Assembly: GCF_002939385.1 (NCBI RefSeq)
Contig: NZ_MULI01000017.1
Span: 52,054-116,053 of the forward strand
Length of the DNA stretch: 64,000 bases
Direction: 5' to 3'
From: Streptomyces sp. MH60
GTDB lineage: Bacteria > Actinomycetota > Actinomycetes > Streptomycetales > Streptomycetaceae
This document shows, piece by piece, positions 56,469 to 64,000 of this stretch. Below the pieces are notes generated by a model that saw nothing but the letters and a program-made list of their open reading frames with translations, did not search any database and was not told the DNA's origin. Numbering within the stretch: the stretch's first letter is position 1; the number at the start of each line of letters is the position of its first letter. The translations under genes and the position numbers were made by a program.

Positions 56469-58685
56469 TCAGCCCTTCTCCAGGTACTGCTCCCGGTCCT
56501 CGTCCAGCAGCGCCTCCAGGGCCGTGCGCAGCCCCGGCAGGCCGGTCAGCTCCGGGTCGGCGGCGACGACGGCCGCGGCCTCCTGTCTCGCCTCCGCGAT
56601 GATCTCCTCGTCCTCGATGACGGCGAGGACGCGCAGGGAGGTGCGGGCGCCGGACTGGGCCTGGCCGAGGACATCGCCCTCACGGCGCTGTTCGAGGTCG
56701 ATGCGGGAGAGCTCGAAGCCGTCGCGGGTGCTCGCGACAGCGTTCAGCCGCTGTCGGGCCGCACTCGCCTCGGGCAGCTCGCTGACCAGCAGGCACAGGC
56801 CGGGGGCGGAACCGCGCCCGACCCGGCCGCGCAGCTGGTGCAGCTGGGAGACGCCGAAACGGTCGGCATCCATGATCACCATCGCGGTGGCGTTGGGGAC
56901 GTTCACGCCGACCTCGATGACGGTGGTGGCGACCAGGACGTCGGTCTCCCCGGCGGCGAAGCGGCGCATCACCGCGTCCTTGTCGTCGGGCTGCATCCTG
57001 CCGTGCAGGACCTCCACCCTGAGCCCTTGCAGAGGCCCCTTGGCCAGTTGCTCGGCGACGTCGAGGACGGCGAGCGGAGGCCGTTTCTCGGCGTCGTCCT
57101 CGGGCGACGTGCGCGGCGCGGCCTTCTTCTTCGGGTCGTCGTCCTCGTCGCCGATGCGGGGGCAGACGACGTACGCCTGGTGGCCGTTCGAGACCTCCTC
57201 GCGGACCCGTTCCCAGGCGCGGGCGAGGAAGTGGGGTTTGTCGGCGGCCGGGACGACATGGCTGGCGATCGGGGACCGGCCGGCCGGGAGCTGGTCCAGG
57301 ACGGAGGTCTCCAGGTCGCCGAAGACCGTCATCGCGACGGTGCGCGGGATGGGCGTGGCGGTCATGACGAGCAGGTGCGGGGGCTGCTTGCCCTTGCCGC
57401 GCAGGGCGTCGCGCTGCTCGACGCCGAAGCGGTGCTGCTCGTCGACGACGACCAGGCCGAGGTCGTGGAACTGGACCTTGTCCTCGATCAGGGCGTGGGT
57501 GCCGATGACGATGCCCGCCTCGCCGGTGGCCAGGTCGAGCAGGGCGTGGCGGCGGGCGGCGGCGCCCATGGAGCCGGTGAGCAGCACCACCTTGGTGGCG
57601 TGCTCGGCGCCGCCCAGCATCCCGCCCTCGGCCAGCTCGCCCATCATCTCGACGACCGACCGGTGGTGCTGCTGGGCGAGCACCTCGGTGGGCGCCAGCA
57701 TGACGGCCTGTCCGCCCGCGTCGACGACGGCGAGCATGGCGCGCAGGGCGACCATCGTCTTGCCGGAGCCGACCTCTCCCTGGAGCAGCCGGTGCATCGG
57801 GTGGTCGGTGGCGAGGTCGTCGAAGATCTCCCGGGAGACCCTCTGCTGGCCGTCGGTGAGGGTGAAGGGGAGGCGGTCGTCGAAGGCGGTGAGCAGGCCG
57901 TCCGGGCCGGGCTTCCTGGGCACGGCGGGGAGTTGGGTCTCGGCGTGGCGGCGGCGGGCGAGGGCGACCTGGAGGACGAAGGCCTCGTCCCACTTCAGAC
58001 GGGCCCGGGCGTCCTCGATGTCGGCCTTGGTGTGCGGGCGGTGGATCTTGAGGAGCGCCTCGGGCAGGGAGACCAGGCCCCGGCCCTCGCGCAGGGAGTC
58101 CGGCAGGGGGTCGACGGCTTCCTGGGCGCTGGGCAGCACCGTCTGGATCGCCTTGGCGAGCTTCCAGGACTCCAGCTTGGCGGTGGCCGGGTAGAGCGGG
58201 ATGAGGGCGCCCGCCCAGGACTCGACGGTCTCCTCGCCCTCCGTGTCACCGCGCAGCAACTCGTATGCCGGGTGGGCCAGTTGCAGTCGGCGGTTGAAGA
58301 CGGAGACCTTGCCGGCGAACATCGCGCGGGTGCCCGGCAGGAGTTCCTTGTGGGGCTTGTGCACGCCGTTGCCGAAGAAGACCAGTTGGAGGCGGCCGCT
58401 GCCGTCCGTGATGGTCACTTCGAGGCGCTGCCCCTTGCCGCGCGGGGCCTTCGAGGAGGCGAAGGTGTGCAGCCGGGCGTCGGCGACCTGGGCGACCACG
58501 GTGACGTGCTCGTCCATGGGCAGGTCGGCGAGGTGGGTGAGCTGACCGCGCTCCTCGTATCTCCTGGGGTAGTGGTGGAGGAGGTCGCCGACGGTGTGCA
58601 GGCCGAGGTGCTCGGCCATCACCTTCGCGGTGGCGGGGCCGAGCACCTTCTTCAGGGGTTCTTGCAGTGCGGGCACGAGATCCAT
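56469..58685 (-). CDS. recG: ATP-dependent DNA helicase RecG
   Basis: The 738-residue helicase has an N-terminal wedge (OB-fold) domain, then SF2 motifs: GEVGSGKTMVALRAM, the DEQH box VVDEQHRFG, TATPIPRT and QLRGRVGRGSAPG. It remodels stalled forks and branch-migrates Holliday junctions. An acidic/basic insertion around EDDDPKKKAAPRTSPEDD lies between motifs III and IV, absent in E. coli. ATG at 58685 gives M-D-L-V-P-A-L. Confidence 0.95.
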   Translation of the reverse strand: MDLVPALQEPLKKVLGPATAKVMAEHLGLHTVGDLLHHYPRRYEERGQLTHLADLPMDEHVTVVAQVADARLHTFASSKAPRGKGQRLEVTITDGSGRLQLVFFGNGVHKPHKELLPGTRAMFAGKVSVFNRRLQLAHPAYELLRGDTEGEETVESWAGALIPLYPATAKLESWKLAKAIQTVLPSAQEAVDPLPDSLREGRGLVSLPEALLKIHRPHTKADIEDARARLKWDEAFVLQVALARRRHAETQLPAVPRKPGPDGLLTAFDDRLPFTLTDGQQRVSREIFDDLATDHPMHRLLQGEVGSGKTMVALRAMLAVVDAGGQAVMLAPTEVLAQQHHRSVVEMMGELAEGGMLGGAEHATKVVLLTGSMGAAARRHALLDLATGEAGIVIGTHALIEDKVQFHDLGLVVVDEQHRFGVEQRDALRGKGKQPPHLLVMTATPIPRTVAMTVFGDLETSVLDQLPAGRSPIASHVVPAADKPHFLARAWERVREEVSNGHQAYVVCPRIGDEDDDPKKKAAPRTSPEDDAEKRPPLAVLDVAEQLAKGPLQGLRVEVLHGRMQPDDKDAVMRRFAAGETDVLVATTVIEVGVNVPNATAMVIMDADRFGVSQLHQLRGRVGRGSAPGLCLLVSELPEASAARQRLNAVASTRDGFELSRIDLEQRREGDVLGQAQSGARTSLRVLAVIEDEEIIAEARQEAAAVVAADPELTGLPGLRTALEALLDEDREQYLEKG

Positions 58686-58746
58686 TGCACACCACGGCAC
58701 TGACAACGGCCCAGGGGAGCGCCGTACCGGTCTCCCGCCGTTCCGC

Positions 58747-60441
58747 CTACTCCACGCCGACGAGCAGCAGGGCGCCCTGCCGACCGCCCCGGTAGACCAC
58801 CGTGTCGACGGCGAGGTAGGCCTCCCGGACGCGGGCCTCCAGCTGGTCGGCGACGGCCGGGGGCGCCTCGTCGCCGAGGACCAGGGTGACCAGCTCGCCG
58901 CCGGCCGACAGCATGCGGTCCAGGACGGTCGCGGCGACCTGGGAGACGTCCGCGCCGATCACGGCCACGTCGCCGTCGATGAGGCCGAGCACGTCACCGG
59001 CCTGGCAGATGCCGGCCGTGGTCCAGGACTGGCGTTCGGCGACGGTGACCTCGGCGTGGCGGGTGGCGCCGGCCGCCGAGGTCATCGCCACCACGTCCTC
59101 GTCGAAGCGGCGCTCGGGCTCGTGCACGGCGAGCGCGGCGATGCCCTGGACGGCGGAGCGGGTCGGGATGAGGGCGACGCGGACGCCCTCGGTGCGGGCC
59201 TGCTCGGCCGCCGCGGCCGCGGTGTGGCGCAGCTCCGCGTCGTTGGGCAGCAGCACCACCTCGCGCGCGTGGGCCCGCCGCACGGCCTGGACCAGCTCAC
59301 CGCTCGCGGGCGGCTCCCCGGGGCGGGCGAGGAGAGTGGTCGCGCCGGCCTCGGCGTACAGCGCCGCCAGCCCCTCCCCCGGTACGACGGCCACCACGGC
59401 CCGCTGGGTGCGCTCCCGGGGCGGGCGCTCGGTCCCGGTGGTGTGCGCGTCGCCGCGCCCGAAGTGGGTGATGCGGATCCGGTACGGCCGCCCGGCCTCG
59501 ACGCCCGCTTCCACGGCGGCGCCGGCGTCGTCGACGTGCACGTGGACGTTCCACAGTCCGTCGCCGCCGACCACGACGAGCGAGTCCCCGAGGGCGTCGA
59601 GCCGCCGCCGCAGGCGGGCCACGGCCGCGTCCTCGGCCTCCAGCAGGTAGATCACCTCGAACGCGGGACCGTTCTCGTCCTCGTCGGCGGGGTGCTCCTC
59701 CTGCGTGGCGTGCTCCGCGCGCGCGTGCGGCGCCGCGACCGGACCCGGCACCCGGCCCGTGAACGTCTCCACCAGGGCCGCGAGGACCGTCACCAGTCCG
59801 TGCCCGCCCGCATCGACCACTCCGGCGCGCTCCAGGACGGGCAGCTGCCCCGGGGTGGCGGCGAGCGCCGCGCGGGCACCCTCGTAGGCGGCGCGGGCCA
59901 CCTCGGCGCAGTCGCCCTCGGTGCCGTCGGCCGCGTCCGCGGCGGCCGAGGCGACGGTCAGGACGGTGCCCTCGACCGGGTGGGCCACGGCCTGCCGGGC
60001 GGAGGCGGCGGCGTGCCGCAGGGCCAGCCGCAGTCCGGGGCCCTCGGTGTGGGCGGAGTCACCCCGCGCGGCGAGCACCTGGGCCATGCCGCGCAGCAGC
60101 TGCGCGAGGATGGTGCCGGAGTTGCCCCGCGCACCGATCAGCGCGCCGTGTGCCATGGCGCCCACGGCGTCGGCCAGCGAGGGCCCCTCGTACGCGTCCA
60201 GGGGCGCCTTGCCCGCGTCCCGGGGGCCCTCGTCCACCTCGTGCGCCGAGAAGACGGCCTCCACGGCGGCGACGGCGGACTCGACGGTCAGGTAGAGGTT
60301 CGTGCCGGTGTCCCCGTCGGCGACGGGATAGACGTTGATCGCGTCGATCTCCTCGCGCGCCCGTCCCAGCGCGCGCAGCGACAGACCGCACCAGGTACGC
60401 ACCGCCAGAGCGTCGAAGAACCTCTGCGGTACCTGCGCCAC
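58747..60441 (-). CDS. DAK2/DegV-like (YloV) family protein
   Basis: The 564-residue protein has the DhaL-like phosphatase/kinase domain with AREEIDAINVYPVADGDTG and NLYLTVESAV, binding two magnesium ions, followed by a C-terminal region of the DegV-like YloV type. Firmicute homologues (FakA) phosphorylate fatty acids bound to FakB. No fakB is next to it, so that role is an inference. GTG at 60441 follows GGGAGG. It precedes recG, a conserved order in actinobacteria. Confidence 0.9.
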   Translation of the reverse strand: MAQVPQRFFDALAVRTWCGLSLRALGRAREEIDAINVYPVADGDTGTNLYLTVESAVAAVEAVFSAHEVDEGPRDAGKAPLDAYEGPSLADAVGAMAHGALIGARGNSGTILAQLLRGMAQVLAARGDSAHTEGPGLRLALRHAAASARQAVAHPVEGTVLTVASAAADAADGTEGDCAEVARAAYEGARAALAATPGQLPVLERAGVVDAGGHGLVTVLAALVETFTGRVPGPVAAPHARAEHATQEEHPADEDENGPAFEVIYLLEAEDAAVARLRRRLDALGDSLVVVGGDGLWNVHVHVDDAGAAVEAGVEAGRPYRIRITHFGRGDAHTTGTERPPRERTQRAVVAVVPGEGLAALYAEAGATTLLARPGEPPASGELVQAVRRAHAREVVLLPNDAELRHTAAAAAEQARTEGVRVALIPTRSAVQGIAALAVHEPERRFDEDVVAMTSAAGATRHAEVTVAERQSWTTAGICQAGDVLGLIDGDVAVIGADVSQVAATVLDRMLSAGGELVTLVLGDEAPPAVADQLEARVREAYLAVDTVVYRGGRQGALLLVGVE

Positions 60442-60552
60442 CTGCGCCTCCCTGAGCTGCGGACGTGGCTGGCAGCGTAGACCTTGGGAACCCGGCCCAT
60501 CGGGAGAGGGCCGGGACGAGCCCCTGAGCTGCCGTGGTAGTTTCGTTGTACG

Positions 60553-60674
60553 GGAGCAGCCGTTGTATGCTGCTCCGGTTGCCCGATCCCGATCGGGCTC
60601 TCCCCCTGGCACCGCCACTCAGATCCCGGACCGTTCGCGACTCCGAGAGCTTGATCCCGGCATGCCGGGATCAA
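60553..60674. repeat. Three inverted repeats in the rpmB leader
   Basis: Between the divergent YloV-like gene and rpmB are three perfect inverted repeats. GGAGCAGC and GCTGCTCC are eight bases apart (60553-60576). GCCCGATC and GATCGGGC are two bases apart (60581-60598). TTGATCCCGGCA is followed at once by its own complement TGCCGGGATCAA (60651-60674), a 24-base palindrome ending 33 bases before the rpmB start. Confidence 0.7.
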
Positions 60675-60707
60675 CCGTAAGTGCATCTGAAGTCTTTGGA
60701 GTGACCC

Positions 60708-60893
60708 GTGGCTGCCAACTGCGACGTCTGCGGCAAGGGGCCGGGCTTCGGCAACAACATCTCGCACTCGCACCGCCGTACGTCCCGTCGCTGGAACCCG
60801 AACATCCAGCGTGTGCGTACCGTGGTGAGCGGGACGCCGAAGCGCGTGAACGCTTGCACCTCGTGCATCAAGGCCGGCAAGGTCTCGCGCTGA
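60708..60893 (+). CDS. rpmB: 50S ribosomal protein L28
   Basis: The 61-residue protein starts [16 protein letters not shown] and contains two cysteine pairs, CDVC and CTSC, so it is the zinc-binding form. L28 is a late-assembly protein near the exit tunnel. GTG at 60708 follows TTTGGAG. It is the only conserved ribosomal gene on the plus strand here and is preceded by an unusually structured leader. Confidence 0.96.
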   Translation: MAANCDVCGKGPGFGNNISHSHRRTSRRWNPNIQRVRTVVSGTPKRVNACTSCIKAGKVSR

Positions 60894-60936
60894 CGCATCA
60901 GCTGAGCGCGCGGCCACTGCCTGGTCCGCTGCATGG

Positions 60937-60966
60937 AGCCGGTCCACCTCGTGTGGGCCGGCTTTC
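60937..60966 (+). terminator. Terminator of rpmB
   Basis: AGCCGGTCCAC and GTGGGCCGGCT pair over 11 bases with one G-T wobble and a five-base loop, followed by TTTCTG. The spacing is 43 bases past the rpmB stop. Confidence 0.75.
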
Positions 60967-60987
60967 TGCCGTGCCAGAATCCCGGGA

Positions 60988-63900
60988 ATGCGCTTCGGGA
61001 TCCTCGGCCCCCTGGACATCCGCACCGACGACGGCACCCCCGTCGACCCCGGCGGCCCCCGCCCCCGAGCGCTGCTGACGCTCCTGCTCCTCGACGCCGG
61101 TCGCACGGTCCCCGCGGCCCGGCTGATCGACGGCCTGTACGGCCCCGAGCCGCCCGCCGGTGCCGCGAACGCCCTCCAGTCGCAGATCTCGCGCCTTCGC
61201 GGGCGGCTGGCCCCGCACACATCCATCGAGGGCGGCGGCGCGGGATACCGCATCGTCACGCCGCCCGCGTCCGTCGACAGTCACGTATTCGAACGTCTGT
61301 GCAAGGCGGGGCGCGCCGCTCTCGCCGCCGGTGACCACGCGCGCGCGGCGGCCGGACTGCGTGAGGCGCTCGCGCTGTGGCGCGGTCCCGCGCTGCCCGA
61401 CCTGCCGGAGGCGCCCGCCGAGGCGGCCCGGCTCACGGAGCTGCGGCTGACCGCCGTACAGGACCGGGTCGAGGCGGATCTGGCGCTCGGGGGTGGCGCC
61501 GAGCTGGTGCCCGAGCTGCGGGGACTGCTGTCCGGGCATCCCTTGAGCGAGCGGCTGTACGGGCAGCTGATGCGGGCCCTGCACGCGGGCGGACGGTCCG
61601 CCGAGGCGCTGACCGTGTACGAGGAGGCGCGGCGCACGCTGGCCGAGCAGCTCGGCACCGACCCCTCGCCCGAGCTGGCCGCCCTCCACGGTGAACTGCT
61701 GCGGGGCCCCACCGCCGCCCCGCGCCGCCCCCGGCTGCCCGCCCAGCTGACCCGCTGTGTCGGCCGGGACGCGGAGCTGGACCGCATCACGGCCCTGTTC
61801 GCCGACGCACGCCTGGTCACGCTCACCGGTCCCGGCGGCACCGGCAAGACCCGGCTCGCGATCGAGGCGGCGAGCCGGTGCGAGACGTCGGTCTCCCCGG
61901 CGGACGTCTGCTTCGTCGAGCTGGCGCCCCTGACCGACGGCGGACAGATCCCGTACGCCGTGCTCACCGCGCTCGGGGTGCGCGAGGGCTTCCGCACCGC
62001 GGGCGTGGACGCCACCGAGCGGCTGCTGACCGCCCTGGAGGACCGCGAGGCGCTGCTCGTGCTCGACAACTGCGAGCACCTGGTCGACGCCGCCGCCGCA
62101 CTGGCGGCACTGCTGCTGGGCACCTGCCGGGGCGTACGGATCCTCGCCACCGGCCGGGAGAGCCTCGGGATCACCGGCGAGGCCCTGGTGCCGGTTCCGC
62201 CGCTGTCGCCGCGCCCGTCGGTCGAGCTGTTCCTGGAACGCGCCCGCGCGGTGCGCCCCGGCTTCGACGGCCACGCGCGCGTGCCGGAGATCTGCGCGGC
62301 CCTGGACGGGCTGCCCCTGGCCATCGAGCTGGCCGCGGCCCGGCTGCGCACCCTCGGCCCGGACGAGCTGGCCGACCGCCTGGACGACCGTTTCCGTCTG
62401 CTCAGCCGGGGCGACCGTTCCAAGGCGCCCCGCCACCGCACGCTGCGCGCCGTCGTCGAGTGGAGCTGGGAGCTGCTGGCCGAGGAGGAGCGGGAGCTGG
62501 CCCGGCGGCTGACGGTGTTCACCGGGGGCGCCACGCTGGAGGCCGTGGAGGCGGTGTGCGGGGTGCCGCACCCGGAGGACCTGCTGGCCTCGCTGGTGGA
62601 GAAGTCCCTCCTGGAGCACCTGCCCGAGGGCCGCTACCGGATGCTGGAGACCCTCCGCGCGTTCGCGGCCGAGGGCCTGACCGGCCGCGCCGGGCTGCGC
62701 GGCGCGCACGCGGCGTACTTCCTGGACCTGGCCGAGCGGGCGGAGCCGCATCTGCGCACCGGCGGCCAACTACCCTGGCTGGCCCGGCTCGCCGCCGAGC
62801 TGGGCAATCTGGACGCGGCCCAGCGGCACCTCACGGAGACCGGCCCGCGCGAGGCCCTGCGGCTCATGGCCGCGCTGACCTGGTTCCGCCGGCTGCGCGG
62901 TCTGCACGGCGAACAGGTGCCGCGGGCCCGCGCGCTGCTGGCAGCGGTCGGCGACGAGCCGCCCGAGGGACTGGCCGAGGAGTACGCGCTGTGCGCCGTG
63001 AACACGGTCTCCTGGGACGGGGACGGGGACGGGGACGGGAGCGGTGATCCGGCCGGGACCGGGCGGGTCGCGCGGGTGTCGGCGCTGATGGAGTCGCTGG
63101 ACCGGCCGCTGCGGCTGCCGTTCGCGGTCGTCCTGCACTCCCTCACCTGCGGGCCCGTACTCGTGGCGGACGCCGTGCCGAGGGTCCAGGTCGGAAAGGC
63201 CCCCTGGGGGCTGGCCCTGCTCGACATGGGTATCGGCTACCAGGAGCTGTTCGCGGGCCGGGCGGCCGAGGCGGAGGCCGCCTTCGCCCGCTCCCTGGAG
63301 GGGTTCCGCGCCACCGGTGACCGTTGGGGCATGGCCAACTGCCTCGACCCGCTGGGCGGTTTCGCCAACCGGCGCGGCGCGTACGACCGGGCCCTCGAAC
63401 TGCTCGACGAGGGCCTGGCACATGTGCGGGAGCTGGAGGCGCCCGAGGAGACCGCCGACCTGCTGCGCTCGCGCGCGCTCGTGCTGCTGCACCGGGGCGA
63501 GCCCGAGGAGGCCGCCACGCACTTCACGCACTCAGCGGCCCTCGCACGCACGGCCGGGGCCGGTGACAAGGTGGCGAGCGCCCGGCGGGGCCTGGGCGAC
63601 GTGGCCCGGCTCTGCGGCGACACGGCACGCGCGCGCGTGGAGTACGAGCACGCGTTGCGGCTGTGCGCCGACAACTGGTTCAGCACCGGCGAGTCGGTCC
63701 GCATCCTGGTGGGCCTGGGCCGCACGGCCGCCGCGGAGGGCGACGCGGAGACCGCCGCCGACTGGCTGGAGCAGGCCCGGGTGCTCGCCCGCGACTCCCC
63801 CGACGTGCTCGCCCTGGCGGAGGTCGCCGAGTCCCTGGCCGTCGTCGCACCGGCCCCGGAGCGCGCCGCCGAACTCCTCGGCGCCGCCACGGGTCTGCGC

Positions 63901-64000
63901 GGCGCCCCGGCCCCCGGCGACCCGGACGCCGCCCGAGCCGAGCGGCACGTCCGCGCCCGGCTCGCCCCCGAGGCGTACGACCGCGCCTTCGAGCGCGGGC
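60988..64000 (+). CDS. AfsR/SARP-family regulator with BTAD, NB-ARC and TPR domains (partial)
   Basis: The frame starts at ATG 60988 and stays open to the window end, encoding at least 1004 residues. The first 95 residues are the OmpR-like winged-helix DNA-binding domain, starting MRFGILGPLDIRTDDGTPV. A bacterial transcriptional activation domain follows, ending near LAEQLGTDPSPELAALHGEL. The nucleotide-binding domain has Walker A GPGGTGKTRLAIEAA and LLVLDNCEHLVDAAAA. The remainder is TPR-like. A DGDGDGDG segment lies near residue 680. AfsR-like proteins respond to phosphorylation and ATP and activate secondary-metabolism genes. No cluster is seen here; the 3' end and any downstream target are outside. 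Confidence 0.85.
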   Translation, partial: MRFGILGPLDIRTDDGTPVDPGGPRPRALLTLLLLDAGRTVPAARLIDGLYGPEPPAGAANALQSQISRLRGRLAPHTSIEGGGAGYRIVTPPASVDSHVFERLCKAGRAALAAGDHARAAAGLREALALWRGPALPDLPEAPAEAARLTELRLTAVQDRVEADLALGGGAELVPELRGLLSGHPLSERLYGQLMRALHAGGRSAEALTVYEEARRTLAEQLGTDPSPELAALHGELLRGPTAAPRRPRLPAQLTRCVGRDAELDRITALFADARLVTLTGPGGTGKTRLAIEAASRCETSVSPADVCFVELAPLTDGGQIPYAVLTALGVREGFRTAGVDATERLLTALEDREALLVLDNCEHLVDAAAALAALLLGTCRGVRILATGRESLGITGEALVPVPPLSPRPSVELFLERARAVRPGFDGHARVPEICAALDGLPLAIELAAARLRTLGPDELADRLDDRFRLLSRGDRSKAPRHRTLRAVVEWSWELLAEEERELARRLTVFTGGATLEAVEAVCGVPHPEDLLASLVEKSLLEHLPEGRYRMLETLRAFAAEGLTGRAGLRGAHAAYFLDLAERAEPHLRTGGQLPWLARLAAELGNLDAAQRHLTETGPREALRLMAALTWFRRLRGLHGEQVPRARALLAAVGDEPPEGLAEEYALCAVNTVSWDGDGDGDGSGDPAGTGRVARVSALMESLDRPLRLPFAVVLHSLTCGPVLVADAVPRVQVGKAPWGLALLDMGIGYQELFAGRAAEAEAAFARSLEGFRATGDRWGMANCLDPLGGFANRRGAYDRALELLDEGLAHVRELEAPEETADLLRSRALVLLHRGEPEEAATHFTHSAALARTAGAGDKVASARRGLGDVARLCGDTARARVEYEHALRLCADNWFSTGESVRILVGLGRTAAAEGDAETAADWLEQARVLARDSPDVLALAEVAESLAVVAPAPERAAELLGAATGLRGAPAPGDPDAARAERHVRARLAPEAYDRAFERG

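Noticed and set aside
63014..63040. GGGGAC microsatellite as a phase-variable switch
   Set aside because: The unit is six bases, so changes in copy number keep the frame; it only alters a DG repeat in the regulator.

Overview
This is high-GC actinobacterial chromosome from a Streptomyces. The evidence is many GTG starts, strong third-position GC, the sporulation sigma factor WhiG, the NsdA regulator, four clustered type I signal peptidases, and a gene order matching, from memory, the Streptomyces coelicolor interval from about SCO5564 (rpmB) to SCO5645 (rlmN) read in reverse. Most genes are conserved core genes on the minus strand. I see no tRNA or rRNA gene, CRISPR array, transposase, integrase or biosynthetic gene cluster.

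Layout. 1-2500: a VOC protein, a LOG-family protein and an LAETG-anchored surface protein, all plus strand. 2600-6580: a thiamine ABC transporter (ATPase, fused permease, lipoprotein) behind a clear TPP riboswitch. 6620-12582: rlmN, cdsA, frr, pyrH, tsf, rpsB. 12855-15041: an M23-like secreted protein, a TetR regulator and whiG. 15324-18804: dprA, a ComM-like ATPase and yraN. 18893-23386: DUF2469, NUDIX and sipZ-Y-X-W. 23432-26110: rplS, trmD, rimM, a KH protein and rpsP. 26364-28924: an SprT-like protein, a methyltransferase and a decayed gene. 28949-36856: ftsH, ffh, glnD, glnK, amtB, with a GlnR-type operator upstream of amtB. 37248-44557: nsdA, a PrimPol-like protein, ftsY, an NCS1 permease and a GlcP-type glucose permease. 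44762-49456: smc, a small coiled-coil protein and acylphosphatase. 49631-55198: a CAP-domain protein, an HxlR regulator, mutM, rnc, rpmF, a DUF177 protein and a coiled-coil protein. 55320-60441: coaD, rsmD, recG and a YloV-like DAK2 protein. 60708-64000: rpmB and the first 3 kb of an AfsR-like regulator that leaves the window.

Functional themes. Protein export is prominent: Ffh, FtsY, four signal peptidases, FtsH and several exported proteins. Translation and RNA maturation are also prominent: S2, S16, L19, L28, L32, EF-Ts, RRF, RimM, TrmD, RsmD, RlmN and RNase III. Nitrogen control forms one block (amtB-glnK-glnD).

Two core genes, glnD and sipX, carry apparent single-base frameshifts near their 3' ends. 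They are either real lesions or sequencing errors in GC runs. No convincing new multi-gene system is visible. The best leads are the frameshifts, a structured leader before rpmB, a Tyr/Gln-rich tail on a coiled-coil protein, a cysteine substitution in the M23 site, and two junctions that appear to hold inserted genes in S. coelicolor but not here.
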